Below, one piece after another: positions 49,938 through 59,384 of a DNA stretch of 64,000 nucleotides. Location: assembly GCA_963704535.1 (NCBI GenBank), contig OY969916.1:930001-994000 (forward strand). Direction: 5' to 3'. The stretch's first letter is position 1, and each line of letters opens with the position of its first letter. The notes under the pieces are model-generated. The model searched no databases. It saw nothing but the letters and a program-made list of their open reading frames with translations, and was not told where the DNA came from. This stretch comes from G963704535 sp963704535 (GTDB lineage: Bacteria; Chloroflexota; Chloroflexia; Chloroflexales; Roseiflexaceae). The translations under genes and the position numbers were made by a program.

Positions 49938-49964
49938 GTGATGCGTGAGAAGGTCACGCATCAC
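49938..49964 (-). terminator. Hairpin after uppP, made of heptamer-like units
   Basis: GTGATGCGTGA pairs perfectly with TCACGCATCAC around GAAGG, 38 bp past the uppP stop. Confidence 0.6.
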
Positions 49965-50001
49965 GCATCAGAATTCTATCCGTTGAGGTTATGTTGTGGT
50001 A

Positions 50002-50952
50002 TTAGCTGTTGACGTAGAACAGGATGATCACGGCGGCCACGAGCAGCCGGTAGAACGCGAAGACGCCGAAACCGACCCGGCGTATGTAGCTGAGTAGGAA
50101 ATGGATCGCCAGCGCGCCGATGACCCCGGAGACCAGCATGCCCACGACAAAATCGTCAAGCTCGACAGGTGGAATACGCATCACTTCGTCGAGCTTGAAT
50201 AGCACCGCCGCGCCGGTGATCGGCGCGCTGAGCAGGAACGAGTAGCGCGCCGCTGTCGCGCGGTCGAAGCGCAGCACGCGGCCCATGGTGATCGTCGCGC
50301 CCGAGCGCGAGACGCCGGGCACCAGCGCGCAGGCTTGCGCTAGGCCCACCAGCAGCGCATCGCGCCAGGTGAGCTGCTCAAGCGAGCGCTGCTCCGGCTG
50401 CCAGCGGTCGGCGATATACAGCAGCACACCCAGGATCGTGAGCGTCGCGGCGATCAACAGCGGCGCGCGCAGGGTGTGCTCGATCTGCTTCTCCAGCAGC
50501 AGCCCGAGCACCCCGGCCGGCACGGTCGCGATGGCGACCGAAACAAGGATGCGCTCCGGCAAGCCCAGACTGCTCGACCGATCGCCGCGCGCCCAGCCAA
50601 GCGCCCAACCGGCCAATCCGGGGATGGAGCCCAGCAACATCGCCCAATCGCGCCAGAAGTACGCGACCAGCGCCACCAATGTCCCCAGGTGCAGCGCGAT
50701 ATCGAAGGTCAACGAGTTGACCAGGCCGCCCTGCCAGCCGAAAAACCACGGCACCAGGATCAGGTGCGCCGACGAGGATATTGGGAGGAACTCGCCCAGC
50801 CCCTGCACGACGCCCATCACCACCGGCTGGACGTAGCCGGCCAGGGCCAGGAGCACGCAGCCGACGACCGATGCGATGGCGAACAGCGCGGAGGTGGGGC
50901 GGGTACGCACGACAGAGGGCGATGAGAGGGCCGACGAGGAGGTCTTTTGCAT
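50002..50952 (-). CDS. uppP: Undecaprenyl-diphosphatase (BacA/UppP)
   Basis: A 316-residue multi-pass membrane enzyme that recycles undecaprenyl pyrophosphate for cell-wall synthesis. The active-site motifs are GLGEFLPISSSAHLILVPWFFGW and VPGVSRSGATITMGRVL. About eight TM helices are visible. An extra N-terminal 40 residues include a hydrophobic stretch (ALFAIASVVGCVLLALAGY), slightly longer than usual. It stands alone. Confidence 0.93.
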   Translation of the reverse strand: MQKTSSSALSSPSVVRTRPTSALFAIASVVGCVLLALAGYVQPVVMGVVQGLGEFLPISSSAHLILVPWFFGWQGGLVNSLTFDIALHLGTLVALVAYFWRDWAMLLGSIPGLAGWALGWARGDRSSSLGLPERILVSVAIATVPAGVLGLLLEKQIEHTLRAPLLIAATLTILGVLLYIADRWQPEQRSLEQLTWRDALLVGLAQACALVPGVSRSGATITMGRVLRFDRATAARYSFLLSAPITGAAVLFKLDEVMRIPPVELDDFVVGMLVSGVIGALAIHFLLSYIRRVGFGVFAFYRLLVAAVIILFYVNS

Positions 50953-51282
50953 ACTACCAAACCTTTTTCCAGGCAGGATTCCTCACAAACACGCGCCGAC
51001 CGTTGCCGGCCGGCCGGGTCCTATTATAGCAGAGCCTCTACGCGCCAATCTGAATATCTGATGACATCCTTAAGCCGGACTTAACAGTGCGTAGTTCCGC
51101 CGGGCTGTGCTCATGTTCTTACACGGTGGCGCCCGCAACGCCGCTGGTGCCTACGGCAGTAAGGCATTGAAGTGGCAGTCACCCGTAATGACCGCGTAAA
51201 TTTCGTCATGTAGGGGTGGCACGCAGAATGCATGAACCCTCGCTCGAAGGTGACTGTTCATATAGAGCACAAAGCCAAAATT

Positions 51283-52095
51283 ATGGCAGAAGTACCTGAA
51301 GTAGAAACGATCGTGCGCGATCTGCGCGCGGCGGTCGTGGGCCGCCCGATCCTGGGCGCGGACGTGTTGCAAAGCGCGGCGGTGCGCTTCCCGGCGCCGG
51401 AGCTGTTCGCGACTATGCTCGCCGGTCGGCGGGTGGTAGGCGCGGAGCGACGTGCCAAACACATCCTGATACCACTCGACGGCGACCTGCTGCTCGAAGT
51501 CCATTTTATGCTCTGGGGCACGTTGCTGCTCGTCCCAGCTGGTCTACGCCGCGATCCCGAAACAATGGTTGTCTTCAGGCTCGATCAGGGCGAGGAGTTG
51601 CACCTTATCGACAAGCTCGGCTATGCGCGCACCGCCCTCGGCGCATCGAAGGAGCTGATCGCGCGGCTCGACCTGGACTCGCTGGGGCCGGACGCGCTGG
51701 CCCCTTCGTTCGACGCGGGAGTACTGGCCGGGCGGCTCGCGAAGCGGCGCGGTGTGCTGAAAAGCGTCCTGCTCAATCAGCGTGTGCTCGCTGGCCTCGG
51801 CAACCGCGACGCCGACGAAAGCCTGTGGCTCGCCGGCATCAACCCCCGCCGCCCAGCGACGTCGCTCACTGCCGACGAGGTGGCGCGGCTGCACAATGGA
51901 ATTTGCAAGGTCCTGGATGAGGGGCTGACACTGCGTGGCACGCAGCGCGATCTGTTTGGGCAAATGGGCCGGGCCAGGCACCGGCGGTACATCTTCGAGC
52001 GCACCGGGCTGCCCTGCCCACGCTGCGCCACCCCGGTCGCGCGCCTGCGTATCGGTGGTCGCAACACCCACTTCTGCCCCCAGTGCCAGCACTGA
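51283..52095 (+). CDS. Divergent Fpg/Nei-family protein lacking the catalytic proline
   Basis: A 270-residue DNA-glycosylase-like protein. It begins MAEVPEVETIVRDLR, where Fpg proteins have MPELPEVET: the N-terminal Pro that forms the Schiff base is Ala here, while the next Glu is kept. The beta-hairpin Lys (RRAKHILIPLD) and the C-terminal zinc finger (CPRCATPVARLRIGGRNTHFCPQC) are present. The H2TH part reads GLGNRDADESLWLAGINP rather than GNIYADE. A start further upstream (51232) would not restore the Pro. It may bind damaged DNA without standard lyase chemistry, or use another residue. Confidence 0.83.
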   Translation: MAEVPEVETIVRDLRAAVVGRPILGADVLQSAAVRFPAPELFATMLAGRRVVGAERRAKHILIPLDGDLLLEVHFMLWGTLLLVPAGLRRDPETMVVFRLDQGEELHLIDKLGYARTALGASKELIARLDLDSLGPDALAPSFDAGVLAGRLAKRRGVLKSVLLNQRVLAGLGNRDADESLWLAGINPRRPATSLTADEVARLHNGICKVLDEGLTLRGTQRDLFGQMGRARHRRYIFERTGLPCPRCATPVARLRIGGRNTHFCPQCQH

Positions 52096-52117
52096 GCGCT
52101 CAGGAACATCGATTATT

Positions 52118-53392
52118 CTAGCGCCGTCCCATCGCGAAGGCGATGCCGCTCTGGAGCGAGCTACGGGTGACGACGGCGCTCAAGTCGGCCCCCAGGCCCA
52201 CCAGCGTCTGGGCGACCTCGGGGCGGATGCCGGTGAGGACGATCTGCGCGCCCAGCAGCTTGACCGCCTGGGCCGCGCGCAACAGCCCATCGGCGACCTG
52301 CGTATCGACTACCGGAACGCCGGTGATATCCAGGATCACCACCTGGGCGTGCTGCGCCACGACGCCCTCCAGCAGTGTCTGGATCACCTGCTGAACCCGC
52401 ATGCTATCGACGCTGCCGATTAGCGGCATGACCACCAGTCCCTTATCGAGCGGGATCAACGGCGTCGAGAGCTCGCGCAACGCGGCTTGCTGCGCCGCGA
52501 TCAACTGCTCTTGCAGCACGACGCGCTCCTGCTCGGCCCGCCTACGTTCGCTGATATCCTCATACATCCCCAGCACCGCAACTACTTCGCCGGTTTCGTC
52601 TTGAATCGGGATCTTGTTGGTCAGTAGCCAGCTTTGGGTGCCGTCGGCCTTCTGGGTCGGCTCCTCAATGTTGCGCTTCGGCGTGTTGGTCTCCATCACC
52701 CACCGATCGTCCTCCTGATACAGGCGAGCGTGTTTGGCCGAAGAGAGATCGAAGTTGGTCTTCCCAACGATCTCGTCGGGCGAGCCGAGTCCGACATTAT
52801 GGGCAAACTGCCGATTGCAGCCCAGAAAGACTGAGTCGCGGTCCTTCCAGAAGATCGACTGGGGCAAGTTGTCGATCACTAGCCGGAGCAGCTGCTGCGA
52901 TTGCTGGAGCTCCAACTCCATCCGCTTACGATCGCTGATCTCGCGCCCGATCCCGACCACGCCGATGACCGCGCCGTCGCTGTCGCGCCAGGGGAGCTTC
53001 GAGGACTCAACCCAGTGCCGGGTGCCGTCGTGGTCGACCACAATCTCCTCGTGGTTGATCAGCACCTGCCCCTGGTGAATCACCTCCTGCTCTTTGGTAT
53101 AGAATGGTAGCGCCTGCTCGCGCGGGTAGAAGTCAAAGTCAGTCTTGCCGATCAGCTGCTCCGGGGTCGCGTTCATCACGCGGGCGACGGCGGTGTTGGC
53201 CACGACGAAGCGGCTTTCGGTGTCCTTGAAGTAGATATAGTCGGGCAGGGTGTTGATCAGCTTCAGCAACAGGTCGCGCTCCTTGACAACCTGCTGGTGC
53301 TGGACGAGCGCCCGCTCCAGGCCGGCCATGCGCTCCCGTAACATCGCTATCTCTGCGTGTAACGGCTCGGTTGACTCGGCATCTCCAGGCAT
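52118..53392 (-). CDS. PAS-PAS-STAS signalling protein
   Basis: A 424-residue cytosolic regulator. A coiled coil (about 8-45) is followed by PAS1 (about 46-165; INTLPDYIYFKDTESRFVVAN) and PAS2 (about 175-300; VIDNLPQSIFWKDRDSVFLGCN), each ending in a PAC segment. The C-terminal STAS domain (about 315-420) has VVILDITGVPVVDTQVADGLLRAAQAVKLLGAQIVLTGI. This is the RsbR-type stressosome layout, but with PAS in place of globin; STAS has T/S near the usual phospho-sites (DITGVPVVD, IVLTGIRP). The ATG at 53392 has GGAG upstream and drops an unlikely N-terminal 27 residues. Confidence 0.9.
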   Translation of the reverse strand: MPGDAESTEPLHAEIAMLRERMAGLERALVQHQQVVKERDLLLKLINTLPDYIYFKDTESRFVVANTAVARVMNATPEQLIGKTDFDFYPREQALPFYTKEQEVIHQGQVLINHEEIVVDHDGTRHWVESSKLPWRDSDGAVIGVVGIGREISDRKRMELELQQSQQLLRLVIDNLPQSIFWKDRDSVFLGCNRQFAHNVGLGSPDEIVGKTNFDLSSAKHARLYQEDDRWVMETNTPKRNIEEPTQKADGTQSWLLTNKIPIQDETGEVVAVLGMYEDISERRRAEQERVVLQEQLIAAQQAALRELSTPLIPLDKGLVVMPLIGSVDSMRVQQVIQTLLEGVVAQHAQVVILDITGVPVVDTQVADGLLRAAQAVKLLGAQIVLTGIRPEVAQTLVGLGADLSAVVTRSSLQSGIAFAMGRR

Positions 53393-53544
53393 AGTCGTAT
53401 TCTCCACATGCAAAGGTGGGGCCCAGGCAGCTCGGGTCGCCGCCCGAACGGCGGCCGGCCCGGCATCGAACATTGTATCGTGGAAGGAACAGGTTGGCTA
53501 TTGCGAAATTGTACTCAAATGATATGAATGTGACTATAGTTCGT

Positions 53545-53608
53545 GGGAAAGGGTGGGCTTGGGGAGGCACCCAGAGGGTACCCGCTCTCCAAAACCGCTC
53601 CCCTCCAC
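53545..53608. repeat. Degenerate GGGCTTGGGGAGG-type hairpin repeat
   Basis: GGGCTTGGGGAGG, loop, GGGTACCC, CTCTCCAAAACCGCTCCC. Resembles the unit of the 68-bp tandem repeats at 58.6 kb. Confidence 0.45.
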
Positions 53609-53617
53609 AGGTGATAT

Positions 53618-54310
53618 ATGGATGTGATGCGATCGGTTGAAAACGATCAACCCGAGGCAGCTCCCACGCCGGCCTACCCGCTGGTCCTGACCAATCTCGC
53701 GCGCGTGCGCTGTGTGGTGGTGGGCGGGGGCGCAGTGGCCGAGCGGAAGGTGCGTGATCTGCTGGCCGGAGGAGCGCGACCACAGATCATCAGCCCGGCC
53801 CTGACCGCAGCGCTGGCGGCCTGGCGCGACGAGGGGCGGATCACGCACGCGGCGCGCGGCTACATGGCCGGCGATCTGAGCGGCGCGTTTCTGGCGATCG
53901 CCGCGACCGACGACCGCGCGATCAATGCGGCGGTCGCCGAGGAGGGCGCCCGACTGGGCATCCTGCTCAACATCGCCGACGACCCGGCGGCCGGCAATAT
54001 GCACACGGCCGCAGCGGTTCGACGCGGCGACCTGCTGCTGGCGGTCTCGACCGGCGGGGGTAGCCCGGCGCTGGCGGCGCAGATCAGGCGCGAGCTGGCC
54101 GAGCGCTACGGCGACGAGTATACGCTGCTGCTGGCACTGCTGCACAGGCTGCGAGATGGTGCGGCCCGCAGCCTACCGCCGGAGCGGCGCGCGCTGCTCT
54201 GGCGCCGGCTGACGGCCGATACGGTCCTGGGATGGCTGCGGTCAGGCGAGATCGAGCGGGTCGAAGCGTATGCCGACGAGCAGATCGCGGAGCTGAAACG
54301 TGAAACGTGA
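53618..54310 (+). CDS. Precorrin-2 dehydrogenase / sirohydrochlorin ferrochelatase domain protein
   Basis: A 230-residue protein like the N-terminal half of CysG (Met8/SirC). The NAD-binding start is YPLVLTNLARVRCVVVGGGAVAERKVRDLLAGGARPQIISP. AIAATDDRAINAAVAEEGARLGILLNIADDPAAGNMHTAAAVRRGDLLLAVSTGGGSPALA (two segments) holds the conserved N(V/I)xDDP and STxGxSPxxA motifs. It makes siroheme for sulfite/nitrite reduction. It ends KRET-stop, encoded by a CGTGAAA heptamer array. No uroporphyrinogen methyltransferase lies next to it. Confidence 0.9.
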   Translation: MDVMRSVENDQPEAAPTPAYPLVLTNLARVRCVVVGGGAVAERKVRDLLAGGARPQIISPALTAALAAWRDEGRITHAARGYMAGDLSGAFLAIAATDDRAINAAVAEEGARLGILLNIADDPAAGNMHTAAAVRRGDLLLAVSTGGGSPALAAQIRRELAERYGDEYTLLLALLHRLRDGAARSLPPERRALLWRRLTADTVLGWLRSGEIERVEAYADEQIAELKRET

Positions 54311-54345
54311 AACGTGTTGCGTGTTGCGTACTCACGTTTCAGCGG
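54292..54345. repeat. CGTGAAA heptamer array at the siroheme gene 3' end
   Basis: About five units (CGTGAAA, CGTGTTG) followed by an inverted CACGTTTC, able to fold back. The first unit carries the stop codon. Confidence 0.85.
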
Positions 54346-54354
54346 CTACGGCTG

Positions 54355-54416
54355 AGTGGCTCTTTTTCTTCCTCATTATCGACGATTTTGCCCAGCCGGG
54401 CAAAAATCGTCGATAA
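54355..54416 (-). repeat. Hairpin repeat type C, copy 2
   Basis: An 18-bp stem (TTATCGACGATTTTGCCC with its complement) and a flanking CTTTTTCTTCC, the inverse of the layout at 24869-24930. Confidence 0.7.
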
Positions 54417-54497
54417 TAAATGGGTGAAGTACCTTGCTGCCGCAGGCAACAGCGGCGTTGCGAGTGCCGCCGCGTAACTCGTGTTAATGAGCTGCGC

Positions 54498-55085
54498 TCA
54501 ATCAACCAGATTATTCTCCAGCAGCCCCACGATCTGCGCCCACTGTGGGTCAGAGAAGGGGTTGCGCTCGACCCGCATCCCCAGGCGCCGCATCACGCCC
54601 ATTGATGCGTCATTCTCATAGCTGGTGGTCGCCACGATCCGCCGCAGTCGCAATGTGCCGAACGCATAGTCGATCAGCGCCTGAGCGGCTTCTGTGGCGT
54701 AGCCCTGGCGCCGGTACGCGCGGTCGAACGTATAGAACAGCCCGACCTCGGCGGTGTAAAGCCGGTCAGCGGGGGCGGGCGGGTGCGATTGGAAGGACGG
54801 GTACTGACCAAACGGCCACAGGCACGGCACATACCCACACGCGCCGATGACCTGGCCGGTCGCCTTGAGCACGGCGGCGCGGTCGCCGTAGGGCGGCTGG
54901 TAGAGCCTGGCCAGCGCCTCGTGGTTCAGGACCGACCAGCGCAGCCACTCTTCGCGCTCGTGAAGCGATTGCTGGCTCAGAGGCGTGTCCTCGTCGAGGA
55001 TGCGGCGTGCGGCCTGGAAGTCGTCCAGGGCAAAGGGCCGGATCGTCAGGCGCGCGGTCTCTAGGATGGGCATGTGAGTGCTCAA
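54498..55085 (-). CDS. GNAT N-acetyltransferase (RimJ/RimL type)
   Basis: A 195-residue cytosolic enzyme. LETARLTIRPFALDDFQAARRIL begins the fold; the acetyl-CoA loop is RQGYATEAAQALIDYAF (Q/RxxGxA); SYENDASMGVMRRLGMR is typical of RimJ/RimL. The TTG at 55085 is chosen because AAAGG is six bases upstream; an ATG at 55073 is the alternative. The acceptor (a protein N-terminus or small amine) is unknown. It follows ettA by 16 bp, so the two are probably co-transcribed. Confidence 0.88.
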   Translation of the reverse strand: MSTHMPILETARLTIRPFALDDFQAARRILDEDTPLSQQSLHEREEWLRWSVLNHEALARLYQPPYGDRAAVLKATGQVIGACGYVPCLWPFGQYPSFQSHPPAPADRLYTAEVGLFYTFDRAYRRQGYATEAAQALIDYAFGTLRLRRIVATTSYENDASMGVMRRLGMRVERNPFSDPQWAQIVGLLENNLVD

Positions 55086-55101
55086 TCTGCACCTTTCCAG
55101 A

Positions 55102-56772
<1,671 letters not shown>

Positions 56773-56817
56773 GGCCGCCAGTATAATACGATCGGGGCGA
56801 TACGTCCAACCACGGGG

Positions 56818-57125
56818 TGACAAGATGACAAGGTGAAGGGGTGAAAGGGTGAAAGGGTGAAGGGGTGCATCTGAGGATGGAAGATGGAGGATGGAGAACC
56901 ATGCATCGAGCCAGGGCACGTAAGGGCGTATTGCATACGCCCCCCACCGAACCCAGAAGAACCGAGCACCTGTAGGGCGGTCCCTCCGTGGCCGCCCTCC
57001 GTGGCCGCCCGCCGGCTCCGTGACCGCCCTCTGTGGCCGCCCGCCGGCTCCGTGGCCGCCCGCCAACTCCGTGGCCGCCCCGTGGCTGCCCCAATCACGC
57101 ATCACACATCACGCATCACGCAATC
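56818..57125. repeat. Composite short-repeat block
   Basis: In order: GTGACAAGATGACAAG and GTGAAAGG units (56818-56865), ATGGAAGATGG units, GGGCGTATTGCATACGCCC (56930-56950), CTGTAGGGC and about seven GTGGCCGCCC-type units (56970-57090), then CATCACG heptamers (57095-57125). Fills the gap between the ettA and NTF2-like genes; no gene is seen. Confidence 0.85.
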
Positions 57126-57134
57126 GCAAACCCC

Positions 57135-57518
57135 TCAACCGATCGCGTCGGCGTCCGTAAGCCCAGCCGCAGCAAGCGCCTCGTCGAGGCTGTCGTAGCG
57201 CGCGAAGCGCACCACGCGCCCGCCGTCCACCCGAAACAGCGACGCGAGGTCCTGCTCACTGATCACCTGCCCGGTCCCGGCCGACCGCCACACGCCATGC
57301 TGCGCGAGGACCACGCTATCATCACGCGCGAAGGCCCGCAGCGTCGTGAGACTCAACCCGGCGCGCCCCATCCAGTCACGCAGTAGCTGGTGCCCGCGCC
57401 CGGCCCCGCGCGGACCGACCACCTCGATATTGGGATCTGACAAGGCCAGCAGGCGGTCGATATCCTGCCGGTTGGCTGCCTCCTGCCAGGCTTCGACAAT
57501 CGTCAATCGGCTTTCCAT
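57135..57518 (-). CDS. SnoaL/NTF2-like protein
   Basis: A 127-residue cytosolic protein with the NTF2-like cone: TIVEAWQEAANRQDIDRLLALSDPNIEVVGPRG, then AGRGHQLLRDWMGRAGL and LASLFRVDGGRVVRFARYDSLDEALAAAGL. This is a common form of ketosteroid-isomerase-like proteins with unknown substrates. AAGGAG precedes the ATG. Confidence 0.85.
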   Translation of the reverse strand: MESRLTIVEAWQEAANRQDIDRLLALSDPNIEVVGPRGAGRGHQLLRDWMGRAGLSLTTLRAFARDDSVVLAQHGVWRSAGTGQVISEQDLASLFRVDGGRVVRFARYDSLDEALAAAGLTDADAIG

Positions 57519-57544
57519 TGCTCTTGCTCCTTATTATTGCGCTC

Positions 57545-57665
57545 AAAGACAAGGTTTCAGAAGACACCGTTCTACTTTACAATGTGGGTGGAGGGAGACT
57601 GAGGGGCTGCCCCCTCAAACCCCCTTTTTTCACAGAAGGGTAAAGCCCCAAAGAACCTCGTCTAA
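57545..57665. repeat. MITE-B copy 2
   Basis: A 121-bp element with ends AAAGACAAGGT and ACCTCGTCTAA, inner CTACTTTACAATGTGG and GAAGGGTAAAG, and a central GAGGGGCTGCCCCCTC. It overlaps the last 89 bases of the AraC reading frame. Confidence 0.85.
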
Positions 57666-58518
57666 GCGCACCGTAACGCGCAGGCGTGAGCCCAAATGCG
57701 GCCTTAAACATACGGGTGAAATGCGCCTGATCTGCAAAACCGGCCTCTAATGCTACCTCGACCAGCGGTCGGCGCCGAGCGATCTGTTCGCGCGCAAGAT
57801 CAAGTCGCCGCATGAGTAAATAGCGGTATGGACTTGTCCCACACATCAAGCGAAACTGGCGGGCAAGATCGTAGCGTGTGAGTCCTGTCACCGCTTCCAA
57901 CTCCGTTGAGCGCACCACGCGCGTTTTCTCCGCGTCGAGAAACTGGCGTACACGTTCCAACGCGGCGACATCGAGGTGACGAGGCCGCGAGACTTGCTTG
58001 CAACACGGGTCCGCATCAACCAATCCCTCTGCCAACTGCACCACGAGGCTATCAATCGCGAGCGGTTCGCGGGCGCCTTGAAAGGCGCTCAGGATGGCCG
58101 CCGACAGTTTCGGGTTCACCACGACTGGGTTGCGTACAAACGGCAACGCGCAAGCTTGACCGCAAATCACCTGCACGGCTTCAAAGATCAGAGCCGGCTC
58201 GACATACAGGATGCGATAGCCGAAACCCTGTTCCGTCCCCGCACGACCATCATGCACCTCATCGGGGTGCAGCACCACGATTTGGCCGGGCGTACTGACT
58301 TCGGCTACGCCTCGATAGTCGAACGCCTGGACGCCCCTTGTCGTCAGACAAATGGCGTAGGTGTCGTGGCGATGCTTGTGATAGGCAGACCCTTGGAACC
58401 AGGCTTCCAGACATTCAACCCCGTATCCTGCATCCGTACTCCGCATCCAATCAGCGGACGCCTGGCTGCACAATCGTTCAAGACCGACGCCGCTGGCTCT
58501 GCTACGATTGCCGACCAT
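57577..58518 (-). CDS. AraC family regulator with a MITE-derived C-terminus
   Basis: About 313 residues. The N-terminal cupin domain (about 40-140) reads GSAYHKHRHDTYAICLTTRGVQAFDYRG and IVVLHPDEVHDGRAG. The C-terminal double HTH (about 190-285) reads VTGLTRYDLARQFRLMCGTSPYRYLLMRRLDLAREQI and VALEAGFADQAHFTRMFKAAFGLTPARYG. The frame then runs into MITE-B, which replaces the natural end with about 25 foreign residues after ARYGALR. The ATG at 58518 is chosen because earlier in-frame sequence is translated repeat. Divergent from lysE-like, which it probably controls. Confidence 0.9.
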   Translation of the reverse strand: MVGNRSRASGVGLERLCSQASADWMRSTDAGYGVECLEAWFQGSAYHKHRHDTYAICLTTRGVQAFDYRGVAEVSTPGQIVVLHPDEVHDGRAGTEQGFGYRILYVEPALIFEAVQVICGQACALPFVRNPVVVNPKLSAAILSAFQGAREPLAIDSLVVQLAEGLVDADPCCKQVSRPRHLDVAALERVRQFLDAEKTRVVRSTELEAVTGLTRYDLARQFRLMCGTSPYRYLLMRRLDLAREQIARRRPLVEVALEAGFADQAHFTRMFKAAFGLTPARYGALRRGSLGLYPSVKKGGLRGQPLSLPPPTL

Positions 58519-58534
58519 AACGACTGACCTCGTA

Positions 58535-58740
58535 CCGCAAATTCGTTCCGAGAGAGGAGGAGGCTTGGAGGGGCCACCCCTCCAAAACCACCTCACCCAA
58601 CCCGCAAATTCGTTCCGAGAAAGGGGGAGGCTTGGAGGGGGCCACCCCTCCAAAACCACCCCACCCAACCCGCAAATTCGTTCCGAGAAAGGAGGAGGCT
58701 TGGAGGGGGCCACCCCTCCAAAACCACCCCACCCAACCCG
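58535..58740. repeat. Three 68-bp tandem repeats in the araC/lysE divergent region
   Basis: Units start at about 58535, 58602 and 58670. Each holds CCGCAAATTCGTTCCGAGA and a hairpin GGCTTGGAGGGG/CCCCTCCAAAACC. They occupy almost the whole intergenic space, where the promoters of both genes should be. Confidence 0.9.
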
Positions 58741-58787
58741 GAGTGAACTTGCGATAGCCTGCAACAAGATAAGGAGATGACTCAACT

Positions 58788-59384
58788 ATGACAACTGAAC
58801 AAGCGATCGCCTTCTTTCTATTCGCGATTGTCGCGGCCATTACACCCGGACCGAGCAACCTAATTCTAACATCTACGGGCGCCGCTGTCGGTGTGCTTCG
58901 TGGGCTTCCCTGCCTGTGTGGGGTCGCGATCGGGATGGGATTGATGATGTTCCTGGTTGCCTTCGGGCTTGGGAGCTTCGTGCTTGGGAATCCTTTGATT
59001 TTGCAGATTCTCAAATGGGGTGGCATTGCTTTTCTGCTCTGGTTGTCGTGGAAGATCGCCACAGCAGGTCGCAGTGAGACGACGGGCGAACACGAAGTCG
59101 TGGGTTTCTGGCGGGCAGCCGCTTTTCAGTGGGTCAACCCCAAGTCGTGGCCGGTCAGCGCCAGCGCGGTTGGAACCTACCTCCAGGCCCAAGCGGGCAG
59201 CGCTCTCCAGCAGTCGATAGCCTTTGGCATGCTATTTGTCCTCGCTGCCCTGCCGAGCTGTTTTGTCTGGCTGGCGTTCGGGGCCGGCTTACAGCGATTT
59301 CTTCGCACGGAGCGAGCCATGAGAGTGTTCAATGTTGGCATGGGCGCGGTGCTGGCGGGGTCTGTGCTTTTGTTTATCTGGTAA
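58788..59384 (+). CDS. LysE/RhtB family exporter
   Basis: A 198-residue membrane protein with about six TM helices. The N-terminal signature is AAITPGPSNLILTSTGAAVGVLRGLPCLCGVAIGMG, and AFQWVNPKSWPVSASAVGTY is the second conserved block. It exports amino acids or related metabolites. AAGGAG lies eleven bases before the ATG. The stop overlaps the convergent GH2 gene by 11 bp. Confidence 0.92.
   Translation: MTTEQAIAFFLFAIVAAITPGPSNLILTSTGAAVGVLRGLPCLCGVAIGMGLMMFLVAFGLGSFVLGNPLILQILKWGGIAFLLWLSWKIATAGRSETTGEHEVVGFWRAAAFQWVNPKSWPVSASAVGTYLQAQAGSALQQSIAFGMLFVLAALPSCFVWLAFGAGLQRFLRTERAMRVFNVGMGAVLAGSVLLFIW

Noticed and set aside
58519..58785. N-terminal extension of the AraC protein
   Set aside because: Consists of translated 68-bp repeats (FGGVAPSKPPP); no SD.
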